Shown here piece by piece: positions 1 to 5,842 of a stretch of DNA of 5,842 nucleotides (positions are counted from its first letter, which is position 1; every line of letters starts with the position of its first letter). The DNA is from Deltaproteobacteria bacterium. Its GTDB lineage: Bacteria > Desulfobacterota > Dissulfuribacteria > Dissulfuribacterales > QOAL01. The translations under genes were made by a program, and so were the position numbers. The notes below the pieces were generated by a model. It was not told where the DNA came from, did not search any database, and saw only the letters and a list, made by a program, of their open reading frames with translations. The DNA lies in assembly GCA_027068235.1 (NCBI GenBank), contig JAMOUE010000396.1, positions 1-5,842 of the forward strand, in the 5' to 3' direction.

Positions 1-25
1 CTCTATTACAACATCTTTTGGTAAA

Positions 26-53
26 AAGAGGGGGGCCGGTGCGCCCCCTTTTT
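26..53 (+). terminator. Rho-independent terminator of the upstream transcript
   Basis: A G/C-rich inverted repeat pairs 31-36 (GGGGGC) with 43-48 (GCCCCC) around a six-base loop (37-42). The stem extends outward through 26-30 and 49-53 with A-T pairs and two G-U wobbles, giving about 11 bp. The 3' arm ends in five T's (49-53), as an intrinsic terminator on the + strand should. The 5' arm starts with A's (23-27), so the element might also work on the other strand. In frame 1, positions 1-24 read seven sense codons and then TAA (22-24), which would place the stop of an upstream gene just before the hairpin. That fragment is too short to call as a gene. The terminator separates the window's genes from whatever lies upstream. 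Confidence 0.85.
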
Positions 54-75
54 CATGAAGCCATAAAACATTAAA

Positions 76-110
76 TTAATAACCAGAACTTAATAACTAG
101 TTTTAACAAC
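76..110 (+). repeat. Short direct repeats TTAA(T/C)AAC in the leader
   Basis: The octamer TTAATAAC occurs at 76-83 and again at 90-97, and a one-base variant, TTAACAAC, follows at 103-110. Start-to-start spacing is 14 and 13 bases. The repeats fill the only untranslated region large enough for the operon's promoter, between the terminator and the TTG start at 115. They could be operator half-sites, part of an AT-rich promoter or UP-like element, or chance in AT-rich DNA. No convincing -35/-10 pair with 16-18 base spacing is visible in the leader, so I do not call a promoter. The repeat itself is certain; its function is not. Confidence 0.4.
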
Positions 111-114
111 AGCT

Positions 115-2760
115 TTGAAAAAGGCCACTACCCTAATAACTACACATCTAAATGCAGACTTTGATGCGTTGGCCTCAACAGTTGCAGCAGCTAAACTCTA
201 TGGCCCTGATGCAGTTGTCATCCTGCCTGGCTCCCTAGAAAAGACGGTAAGGGAATACCTGAAATACCTACAAAGAAAAAAATCCACCCTGCTTAATCTT
301 TTTGCCTCATTTAAAGATATAGACCCTTCTGTGGTGCAACAAATAGTTGTTGTAGATACAAACCAGAGAAGCCGTCTTGGCGAAGTATCAGTTTTATTAG
401 AAAAACCGGATATAAAGGTAATCGTCTTTGACCACCACAAGAAGGATGAGTGCGATATAGATTATCACAGATACGTATCTGGCCACTATGGTGCCAACAC
501 CACTATGCTCATAAAACGCCTAAGAAAAAAGGGGGTAAAGGTAGAGCAGGATCATTTGGATCTATTTCTCCTTGGCATATACGAAGATACAGGCTCTCTT
601 AGGTATTCTTCCACCACACCAGAGGATCTTCGACAGGCCGCATGGCTTTTGGAAAAGGGAGGGAACCTGAAGAGGGTATCAGAGTTTCTAGGAAGCAGAT
701 TTACTCCTGAGCATATTTCTGCCCTCTACGATCTGCTGGAATCGGCACAGACCATAAATTTTGGGCACATTCCGGTTACCATAGCAAAATCGTCATCACC
801 TATGTATATAGATGACTTTGCCGTACTTGTTCACGAACTCATGGATATGGCAAGGGTTCCTGTGCTCTTCACATTGGCCCTTATGGACGACCATGTTGTT
901 GTTGTGGGAAGAAGCAGGGACAAAAGGGTGGATGTGGGACAGATCTTGGCAGAATTAGAAGGTGGAGGCCATGCCTTTGCAGGTTCTGCATCGTTAAAGG
1001 GGCTTACACTTTCAGAGGCTGAAAACAGGCTCGTTGCTGCCCTTTCCAAACATCTAGGTAAAGGGCCAAAGGTGGTTGATATCATGTCAAGTCCGGTGGT
1101 CTCTGTGGAGCCAAGTGCCCCTATCTACGAAGTCCACGACCTAATTGCCAAATACGGTTTTTCCATTATTCCAGTTACGACTAAAGGCAGGATAAAGGGC
1201 TATGTTACCAGGAGCCTTGTGGAAAAGGCCATCTTTCATGGCCTTGGCGCCCAACCTGTATCTGAGTATATGTCCACAGAGTTTCAGCCCCTGTCACCTG
1301 ATGACGAGTTGGCCAAGGTACAGCAGGCAATAGTTGAAGGCCATCAAAGATTTATTCCCGTACTCCAAGACGACAAGCTCGTCGGCATAATAACAAGGAC
1401 CGACCTGCTAGAGGTCCTTAGCTCAGATCCTTCAAAGCGCCCCGAATCCCTCATTCCTCCAACAGCCAACAGACGAAACATAAAAAGGCTTATGGAGATG
1501 CAGCTACCAAAAGACATTCTTGAACTCCTCAAAAAGGCTGGTGAGACTGCAGACGAGCTTAAAATGAATGTTTATGTTGTAGGTGGTTTTGTCAGAGATC
1601 TACTCCTTAGAAGGCCTAATCTGGACATAGACCTTGTTGTGGAAGGCGATGGAATCCGCTTTGCCAAGAGATTTGCCAAAAGGTTCTCGGCAAGGGTTCG
1701 GTCTCATCAGAAATTTGGAACAGCAGTGGTGATATTCCCAGATGGGTCCAAGATAGACGTTGCAACAGCACGATGGGAATATTACGAATACCCTGCTGCA
1801 ATGCCAACAGTTGCCCTGTCTTCAATAAAACTCGATCTTTTTAGAAGAGACTTCACCATTAATACCCTTGCCGTAAAGCTGAATGCAAAGAATTTCGGCC
1901 TTCTTATCGACTTTTTTGGAGGCCAGCGAGATTTAAAGGATGGAATAATAAGGGTACTGCACAGCCTGAGCTTTATTGATGACCCAACAAGAATACTTAG
2001 AGCTGTAAGGTTTGAACAAAGATTTGGGTTCAAAATTGGGAAACATACTCTAAGACTCATAAAAAACAGCCTCAAACTTGGAATCATTGACAGGCTTTCA
2101 CCAAAACGGCTTTTTACCGAATTAAAGCTGATACTTGAAGAATCTGACCCAAGGCCTTCTTTGTTACGATTGGCTGGTCTTGGCATATTGCAAGGCATAC
2201 ACCCAAAACTCACCATCGGAGAACGTGAGAAAAGATTATTGGATTCTGTCTACGATGTCCTGGCATGGTATGAACTCCTTTATCTGGAAAAAGAGGCAAA
2301 AAAGTGGCAGGTGTACCTTATGGCACTTGTCTCAGGACTCAGTTACCAAGACAGGCGCAAGGTCATCAAAAGGCTTGGAATAACAGGCCGTGTGGCCAAA
2401 GAAATAGTAAACGGGCCAGAAGGTGCAGATAAACTCATAAAGGAAATGGAAAAGGCATCTGACTTGCCAGCCAGCCGTATAGTTGAGTTACTAGAAGACA
2501 GAGAAATAGAGTTTTTACTCTACTCCATGGCCCTTTCTACCGGAAAGGCAAGGCAGGCGATATCACGCTACATCACAGAACTTACAAAGATCAAGCCGGA
2601 AATCTCTGGTAAGGACCTCAAGTCTCTTGGCTTTACTCCAGGCCCTCTTTATCGTAAGATCCTTGACACAGTAAAAAAGGAACGGCTAGACGGCCGTCTC
2701 CAATCCAAAAAGGATGAAATGGAATTTGTTAAAAGAAGGTTTGGAAAGGCACTTAAATGA
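115..2760 (+). CDS. DHH/DHHA1 - CBS - class II tRNA nucleotidyltransferase fusion protein
   Basis: An 881-residue, probably cytoplasmic protein made of three units. Residues 1-about 310 are a DHH/DHHA1 phosphoesterase. Its motifs are HLNADFDAL (11-19), VVVDTNQ (78-84), FDHHK (105-109), EDTG (157-160) and GGGH (283-286), so the likely metal ligands H11, D15, D17, D81, H107 and D158 are all present. Residues 321-436 hold two CBS modules, which in other proteins bind adenine nucleotides. Residues from about 470 on form a class II nucleotidyltransferase: GG (490-491), VRD (493-495), DID (504-506), third carboxylate D548, RRDFTIN (577-583), DDPTR (622-626), then a helical RNA-binding tail. KFGT at 533-536 fits tRNA nucleotidyltransferases better than poly(A) polymerase I. 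The role is adding all or part of the tRNA 3' CCA; whether it adds CCA, CC or only A cannot be told here. TTG at 115 is the only usable start between an in-frame stop (94-96) and the first motif, and it lacks a clear Shine-Dalgarno sequence. The end overlaps the protease gene by ATGA. Confidence 0.93.
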   Translation: MKKATTLITTHLNADFDALASTVAAAKLYGPDAVVILPGSLEKTVREYLKYLQRKKSTLLNLFASFKDIDPSVVQQIVVVDTNQRSRLGEVSVLLEKPDIKVIVFDHHKKDECDIDYHRYVSGHYGANTTMLIKRLRKKGVKVEQDHLDLFLLGIYEDTGSLRYSSTTPEDLRQAAWLLEKGGNLKRVSEFLGSRFTPEHISALYDLLESAQTINFGHIPVTIAKSSSPMYIDDFAVLVHELMDMARVPVLFTLALMDDHVVVVGRSRDKRVDVGQILAELEGGGHAFAGSASLKGLTLSEAENRLVAALSKHLGKGPKVVDIMSSPVVSVEPSAPIYEVHDLIAKYGFSIIPVTTKGRIKGYVTRSLVEKAIFHGLGAQPVSEYMSTEFQPLSPDDELAKVQQAIVEGHQRFIPVLQDDKLVGIITRTDLLEVLSSDPSKRPESLIPPTANRRNIKRLMEMQLPKDILELLKKAGETADELKMNVYVVGGFVRDLLLRRPNLDIDLVVEGDGIRFAKRFAKRFSARVRSHQKFGTAVVIFPDGSKIDVATARWEYYEYPAAMPTVALSSIKLDLFRRDFTINTLAVKLNAKNFGLLIDFFGGQRDLKDGIIRVLHSLSFIDDPTRILRAVRFEQRFGFKIGKHTLRLIKNSLKLGIIDRLSPKRLFTELKLILEESDPRPSLLRLAGLGILQGIHPKLTIGEREKRLLDSVYDVLAWYELLYLEKEAKKWQVYLMALVSGLSYQDRRKVIKRLGITGRVAKEIVNGPEGADKLIKEMEKASDLPASRIVELLEDREIEFLLYSMALSTGKARQAISRYITELTKIKPEISGKDLKSLGFTPGPLYRKILDTVKKERLDGRLQSKKDEMEFVKRRFGKALK

Positions 2761-3404
2761 CAGACATCCCCTCAATGATTCAAAAGATATTGATTTTGAC
2801 CCCTCCCATACTCTTTGCAGTAACCATCCATGAAGTAGCCCACGGATGGACTGCCTGGCGGCTTGGAGATCCTACGGCAAAGACAATGGGTAGGCTCACT
2901 CTAAACCCCATAAAACACCTAGACCCCATAGGCACTTTGGTATTTTTCCTCACTCAGATGATAGGATGGGCAAAACCTGTGCCTGTAAATCCCCTTAACT
3001 TCAAAAATCCCAAACGGGACATGATATGGGTTGCCTTGGCAGGCCCAGTATCAAATATCATGCTTGCTGTCATAAGCGCCTTGATACTGCGCACCATAAT
3101 GGGGCCACTGGCTGGGGTATCTGAATCATTTGGCTATTTTATCCGGCCACTTCTATACATGGCCTTTGTTAGCATCCAGATAAACATCGGCCTTGCCATT
3201 TTCAACCTGATTCCAGTGCCCCCACTGGATGGCAGCAAGGTCTTGGCAGGGCTTCTGCCAACAAACCTGATGCACTATTATGTAGCACTTGAACGTTACG
3301 GCTTTATAATTCTGCTTGTGCTCATCTTTACAGGGATGACAGACCGAATTATAGTCCCGCTCATCAACTACGCCAACAGGCTTCTAATAGGCCCAATCAT
3401 ATAA
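2757..3404 (+). CDS. Site-2-type (M50 family) intramembrane zinc metalloprotease
   Basis: A 215-residue polytopic membrane protein of the small M50 group (YwhC-like). It has the zinc motif HEVAH (25-29) in the first membrane segment, the family motif NPIKHLDP (50-57), AGPVSN (95-100), and the third catalytic motif NLIPVPPLDG (150-159), whose D158 should complete the zinc site. Hydrophobic stretches lie near 9-27, 57-72, 88-112, 128-152 and 178-200. There is no PDZ or CBS domain, so it is a minimal core enzyme. Family members cleave membrane-spanning substrates; nothing here identifies the substrate, and no sigma/anti-sigma pair is adjacent. The ATG overlaps the previous stop in ATGA, with a GGAAAGG ribosome site at 2743-2749, which points to translational coupling. 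All catalytic motifs are intact and the length is normal for the group. Confidence 0.93.
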   Translation: MTDIPSMIQKILILTPPILFAVTIHEVAHGWTAWRLGDPTAKTMGRLTLNPIKHLDPIGTLVFFLTQMIGWAKPVPVNPLNFKNPKRDMIWVALAGPVSNIMLAVISALILRTIMGPLAGVSESFGYFIRPLLYMAFVSIQINIGLAIFNLIPVPPLDGSKVLAGLLPTNLMHYYVALERYGFIILLVLIFTGMTDRIIVPLINYANRLLIGPII

Positions 3405-3428
3405 AATTTTCAGGGAAGGAATTCTGTC

Positions 3429-4430
3429 ATGAAAAAACGCTGTCTTAGCGGAATGCGTCCGTCTGGGAAGCTGCACCTTGGCCATCTGCACGGGGTGCTC
3501 GAAAACTGGAAACGGCTTCAGGAAGAGTACGAATGTTTTTTCTTTGTTGCAGATTGGCACGCTTTGACAACCAATTACAAAAACGCCTGGGAGATCCCAG
3601 AAAATATCTCTGATATGGTCCTTGACTGGCTCGCTGTGGGGATAGACCCTGAAAAGGCCACTCTATTCATCCAATCGGACATAAAGGAGCACGCAGAGCT
3701 TCATCTCCTTCTTTCCATGATCACGCCACTTGGCTGGCTTGAACGAAACCCAACATACAAGGAGCAGAAACAGCAACTAAAAGACAAGGACATATCAACA
3801 TACGGCTTTCTTGGCTATCCGGTGCTTCAGGCAGCAGACATAATCATGTACAAGGCCAACAAGGTACCTGTAGGCATAGACCAGCTTCCCCACGTTGAAC
3901 TTACCCGCGAGATCACAAGACGATTCAACTTCCTTTACAGAGAAATCTTCCCTGTTCCAGACGCCTTGCTAGCAGAAACCCCTAAACTCCCTGGTCTTGA
4001 CGGCAGGAAGATGAGCAAAAGCTACGGCAATTCCATATTCATTTCAGACACTCCAGAGGATGTGACAAAAAAAATCATGACCATGGTCACAGACGTGGAA
4101 AGGCCAAGGAAATCAGATCCTGGCGATCCAGAGAAACGTTGTGTGGCATTCAACCTTCACAAGCTCTATCTGCCAGAAGAGCGGTTAAAGGAGATAGTAG
4201 CAGAGTGTAAGGCTGCAAAACTTGGATGTGTTGCATGCAAAAAGGAGCTTGCAAAGGCCGTTGTGGAATTCTTGGAGCCAGTATGGGCAAAGAGGGAGGA
4301 GTTTTCACGGTCCCCAGAAATCATCCAAGATATCTTGAAGGCAGGAGGCGAGAAGGCTAGAAAAGAGGCACAAAACACAATGGCCCAGGTGAGGGAGGCC
4401 TTGTGGAGCCCCAATGCACAGTCAGATTAG
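3429..4430 (+). CDS. trpS: Tryptophanyl-tRNA synthetase, probable Fe-S type
   Basis: A 333-residue class Ic aminoacyl-tRNA synthetase that activates tryptophan with ATP and charges tRNA-Trp in the cytoplasm. The N-terminus reads SGMRPSGKLHLGH (7-19), containing the HIGH-type motif HLGH (16-19). The core has GYPVLQAADI (129-138) and PVGIDQ (147-152), and the KMSKS loop is exact at 194-198. Length is typical of bacterial TrpRS. Cysteines 238, 260, 267 and 270 give C-x21-C-x6-C-x2-C, one residue short of the C-x22-C-x6-C-x2-C that binds a [4Fe-4S] cluster in Thermotoga maritima TrpRS, so a cluster near the anticodon-binding region is likely. The ATG is preceded by a strong GGAAGGA at 3414-3420, eight bases away, after a 24-base gap. 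The last 28 bases overlap scpA. No T-box or trp attenuator fits in that gap, so separate tryptophan-responsive control is not apparent. Confidence 0.97.
   Translation: MKKRCLSGMRPSGKLHLGHLHGVLENWKRLQEEYECFFFVADWHALTTNYKNAWEIPENISDMVLDWLAVGIDPEKATLFIQSDIKEHAELHLLLSMITPLGWLERNPTYKEQKQQLKDKDISTYGFLGYPVLQAADIIMYKANKVPVGIDQLPHVELTREITRRFNFLYREIFPVPDALLAETPKLPGLDGRKMSKSYGNSIFISDTPEDVTKKIMTMVTDVERPRKSDPGDPEKRCVAFNLHKLYLPEERLKEIVAECKAAKLGCVACKKELAKAVVEFLEPVWAKREEFSRSPEIIQDILKAGGEKARKEAQNTMAQVREALWSPNAQSD
4391..4398 (+). promoter_or_regulatory. Ribosome binding site for scpA inside trpS
   Basis: The purine run GAGGGAGG ends four bases before the GTG at 4403. It lies within trpS codons, so ribosomes finishing trpS would pass over it. 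Together with the lack of any other ATG, GTG or TTG in frame before the conserved FEGPLDLLL segment, it fixes the scpA start. The spacing is slightly short. Confidence 0.6.
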
Positions 4431-5140
4431 ATATATTTGAAGGCCCTCTAGACCTTCTTCTTCATCTAATAAACAAAAACCGGCTTGACATAACCGATAT
4501 TCCCATATCCCTTGTGACAAACCAATATCTTCAGTATCTAGAGCTGCTTCAGGCCCTGGACATTGAGGTTGCTGCGGAGTATCTCCTTATGGCAGCAACC
4601 CTCATTCACATAAAAAGCAGGATGCTTCTTCCCAAAAGACAAGAGGTGGATGCAGATGAAGAAGACCCAAGGCTTCAGATAACCATAGCCCTTCAGGAGC
4701 TCAAAAAGGCAAAGGAGCTTGCAGACAAACTGGATTCAAGGCCGGTTCTTGGAAGAGATGTCTTTGTCAACAGCCCGCAACCAGCAGAACTTGAGGATGA
4801 CGAGCAGGAACCTGAAGGCCTGGTGCCAATAAGCGTCTTTGAGCTTGTTGAGGCATTTAAAAAGGTACTGAAACAAGGAGGGCTTCCAAAGACGATAGAG
4901 ATAGAAAAGGCCAGGATCAGACTTTCTGAGAGGATAAAAGAGATAGAAAAAAAGGTATATAAAGAGAAAAGACTTAGCTTTTTCGGACTATTTTCTGGGA
5001 AGATGGAAAGATTCTTAATAATAGTAACCTTTCTTGCAATACTCGAGCTGTCAAAAAGAGGAGTAATCAGGCTTTTCCAAAAAGAAGGCCATGACGACAT
5101 AATAATAGTTAAACGCAAGAGCTGTATCACCAGTTCTTGA
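4403..5140 (+). CDS. scpA: Segregation and condensation protein A (kleisin)
   Basis: A 245-residue kleisin that links the two heads of the Smc dimer and, with ScpB, forms the bacterial condensin that organises and segregates the chromosome. The N-terminal Smc-neck-binding part carries the hallmark FEGPLDLLLHLI (12-23) and LLMAATLIHIKSRMLLP (61-77). An acidic, poorly conserved middle follows (about 82-140), with charged helices at about 143-192. The C-terminal winged helix (about 201-237) contains FLAILELSKRG (210-220) and DDIIIV (231-236). Length is normal. The start is GTG, overlapping the last 28 bases of trpS in another frame. No scpB follows within the window, although it is the usual next gene. 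The stop codon lies in a 9-bp hairpin. Confidence 0.95.
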   Translation: MEPQCTVRLDIFEGPLDLLLHLINKNRLDITDIPISLVTNQYLQYLELLQALDIEVAAEYLLMAATLIHIKSRMLLPKRQEVDADEEDPRLQITIALQELKKAKELADKLDSRPVLGRDVFVNSPQPAELEDDEQEPEGLVPISVFELVEAFKKVLKQGGLPKTIEIEKARIRLSERIKEIEKKVYKEKRLSFFGLFSGKMERFLIIVTFLAILELSKRGVIRLFQKEGHDDIIIVKRKSCITSS

Positions 5141-5146
5141 TACGGC
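5121..5146 (+). other. Hairpin spanning the scpA stop codon
   Basis: GCTGTATCA (5121-5129) pairs with TGATACGGC (5138-5146) to give a 9-bp stem with one T-G wobble, around an eight-base loop. The scpA TGA (5138-5140) is in the 3' arm. No T-tract follows, only AGATTATAAATAAG leading to the next start, so this is not a standard intrinsic terminator. It could be an RNA processing or stabilising site, or affect coupling to the HD gene, or be chance. Confidence 0.45.
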
Positions 5147-5160
5147 AGATTATAAATAAG

Positions 5161-5842
5161 ATGAAGCGTAAGATGGAGATCAGACCATTTCATAGATGGT
5201 TTGGCTCTTATGCCAGATCGTACCTATCAGGTGCCCCCTTAAAGGACAAAAGGGCCATTGGACTCAAGCTCGTCCACAGCCAAAAGGTGAGGGGAATTGC
5301 AAAACGACTTGCCCTACACCTGGACATTGAAGGAAAGGAGCTTTTTCTTGCAGAGCTTTGTGGCCTTTTTCATGATATTGGAAGGCTGCCGCAGTTTAAA
5401 AGGTACAAGACCTTTTTGGATGCCAAATCTGAAGATCACGCTTCCCTAAGCGTAGAGGTGCTAAAGAATGAAAATGTCCTTTCACAACTGGAAGAACAAG
5501 ACAAAAATATGGTCATTGACGCCATATCTGTACACAACAAATTCTCCATTCCAGCAGAGTTTAAGGGCTTCAAACTCACTTTGGCAAAGATCCTTAGAGA
5601 TGCAGATAAGATAGACATCTGGCGGGTCTTTGATGAATTTTATAAAAAGGGCAAGGGAACAAGTGACATAAACCTTGGCCTTCCCTATGGGCAAACCATA
5701 TCGGAGAAAATCATCAACGACTTTTGTTCAGGTTATGTTATCAGATGGGAAGATGTAAAAAATCAGCTCGACTTTATGGTTATGCGGCTTAGCTGGTTAT
5801 TTGACATAAACTTTGAACAGTCTCTTGGCATCATTGCTGAAC
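5161..5842 (+). CDS. HD-domain phosphohydrolase, 3' end beyond the window
   Basis: An open frame runs from ATG at 5161 to the window end (227 codons, no stop), so the gene is partial. The protein has the HD-superfamily metal-site pattern: H39 (in LVHS), H71-D72 (in LFHDIGR), and D147 (in LRDADKID). H93 (in EDHA) and H125 (in SVHNK) are further likely ligands or active-site residues. The stretch HDIGRLPQFKRYKTF (71-85) matches a widespread but poorly studied group of bacterial HD hydrolases. HD enzymes cleave phosphoester bonds in nucleotides or RNA; the substrate is unknown here. There is no GYP motif of cyclic-di-GMP phosphodiesterases and no signal peptide, so it is probably cytoplasmic. 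The start is uncertain: ATG at 5161, ATG at 5173 (residue 5), or a TTG at 5137 overlapping the scpA stop as TTGA; none has a strong ribosome site. It probably belongs to the same operon. Confidence 0.85.
   Translation, partial: MKRKMEIRPFHRWFGSYARSYLSGAPLKDKRAIGLKLVHSQKVRGIAKRLALHLDIEGKELFLAELCGLFHDIGRLPQFKRYKTFLDAKSEDHASLSVEVLKNENVLSQLEEQDKNMVIDAISVHNKFSIPAEFKGFKLTLAKILRDADKIDIWRVFDEFYKKGKGTSDINLGLPYGQTISEKIINDFCSGYVIRWEDVKNQLDFMVMRLSWLFDINFEQSLGIIAE

Noticed and set aside
1..24. C-terminal tail of an upstream gene (frame 1, stop TAA at 22-24)
   Set aside because: Seven sense codons cannot be assigned to any family; plausible given the terminator right behind it, but unsupported as a feature.
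55..66. Mini-ORF ATG AAG CCA TAA just after the terminator
   Set aside because: Only three sense codons, starting two bases after the T-tract, and no ribosome site; most likely chance.
61..110. Sigma-70 promoter in the AT-rich leader
   Set aside because: Several TAATAA/TTAAAT -10-like hexamers exist, but none has a recognisable -35 at 16-18 bases; calling one would be guesswork.
1782..2216. 144-codon open frame on the - strand opposite the nucleotidyltransferase domain
   Set aside because: Shadow of an unmistakable coding region, with no recognisable motif and no convincing ribosome site.
2135..2383. 82-codon + strand open frame in another frame of the fusion gene
   Set aside because: Out-of-frame reading of the RNA-binding tail; the main frame continues unbroken through it, so it is not evidence of a frameshift.
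1552..2760. Poly(A) polymerase I (pcnB) identity for the C-terminal half
   Set aside because: The segment at 531-537 reads HQKFGTA, as in tRNA nucleotidyltransferases, not the G(R/K)(R/K)F...H signature of poly(A) polymerase I.
5137..5156. TTGATA ... TATAAA as a promoter for the HD gene
   Set aside because: The two boxes are only eight bases apart, far too close for a sigma-70 promoter, and TTGATA is part of the hairpin region.
4693..5193. 166-codon open frame on the - strand opposite scpA
   Set aside because: Its product is serine-rich low complexity arising from the complement of Lys/Glu/Asp codons; it lies fully antisense to a clear scpA and shows no family motif.

Overview
The window reads as a dense bacterial housekeeping cluster, with every supported gene on the + strand. 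Base composition is moderate by eye and uniform, and Gly/Ala/Lys-rich soluble proteins are mixed with one membrane protein. No phage, transposon, CRISPR, tRNA or rRNA signal was seen. The gene order (a DHH-CBS-tRNA nucleotidyltransferase fusion, an M50 protease, trpS, scpA) and the possible iron-sulfur TrpRS recall what I remember of anaerobic Desulfobacterota (the old Deltaproteobacteria). This is inference from gene content, not a phylogenetic result.

Layout: positions 1-25 may hold the last codons of an upstream gene. A GC-rich intrinsic terminator follows (about 26-53), then a short AT-rich leader with a thrice-repeated TTAA(T/C)AAC octamer (76-110). Then come: (1) 115-2760, an 881-residue fusion of a DHH/DHHA1 phosphoesterase, two CBS modules and a class II tRNA nucleotidyltransferase, starting at TTG; (2) 2757-3404, a small M50/site-2-type intramembrane metalloprotease, overlapping gene 1 by ATGA; (3) 3429-4430, tryptophanyl-tRNA synthetase with a four-cysteine motif close to that of the [4Fe-4S] TrpRS of Thermotoga maritima; (4) 4403-5140, the condensin kleisin ScpA, starting at GTG inside the end of trpS; (5) from about 5161 to beyond the window, an HD-domain phosphohydrolase cut off by the window end.

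Overlaps and very short gaps (-4, +24, -28 and about +20 nt) suggest one operon read from the leader at 54-114. The products cover tRNA 3'-end maturation, tRNA charging, membrane proteolysis and chromosome condensation. They share growth-related expression rather than one pathway.

Nothing here is a clearly new system. The points most worth a second look are the fusion enzyme, which puts a possible nanoRNA or nucleotide phosphodiesterase, a possible nucleotide sensor and a 3'-end-adding enzyme on one chain; the probable Fe-S TrpRS; the HD hydrolase where scpB would be expected; and a 9-bp hairpin across the scpA stop codon.
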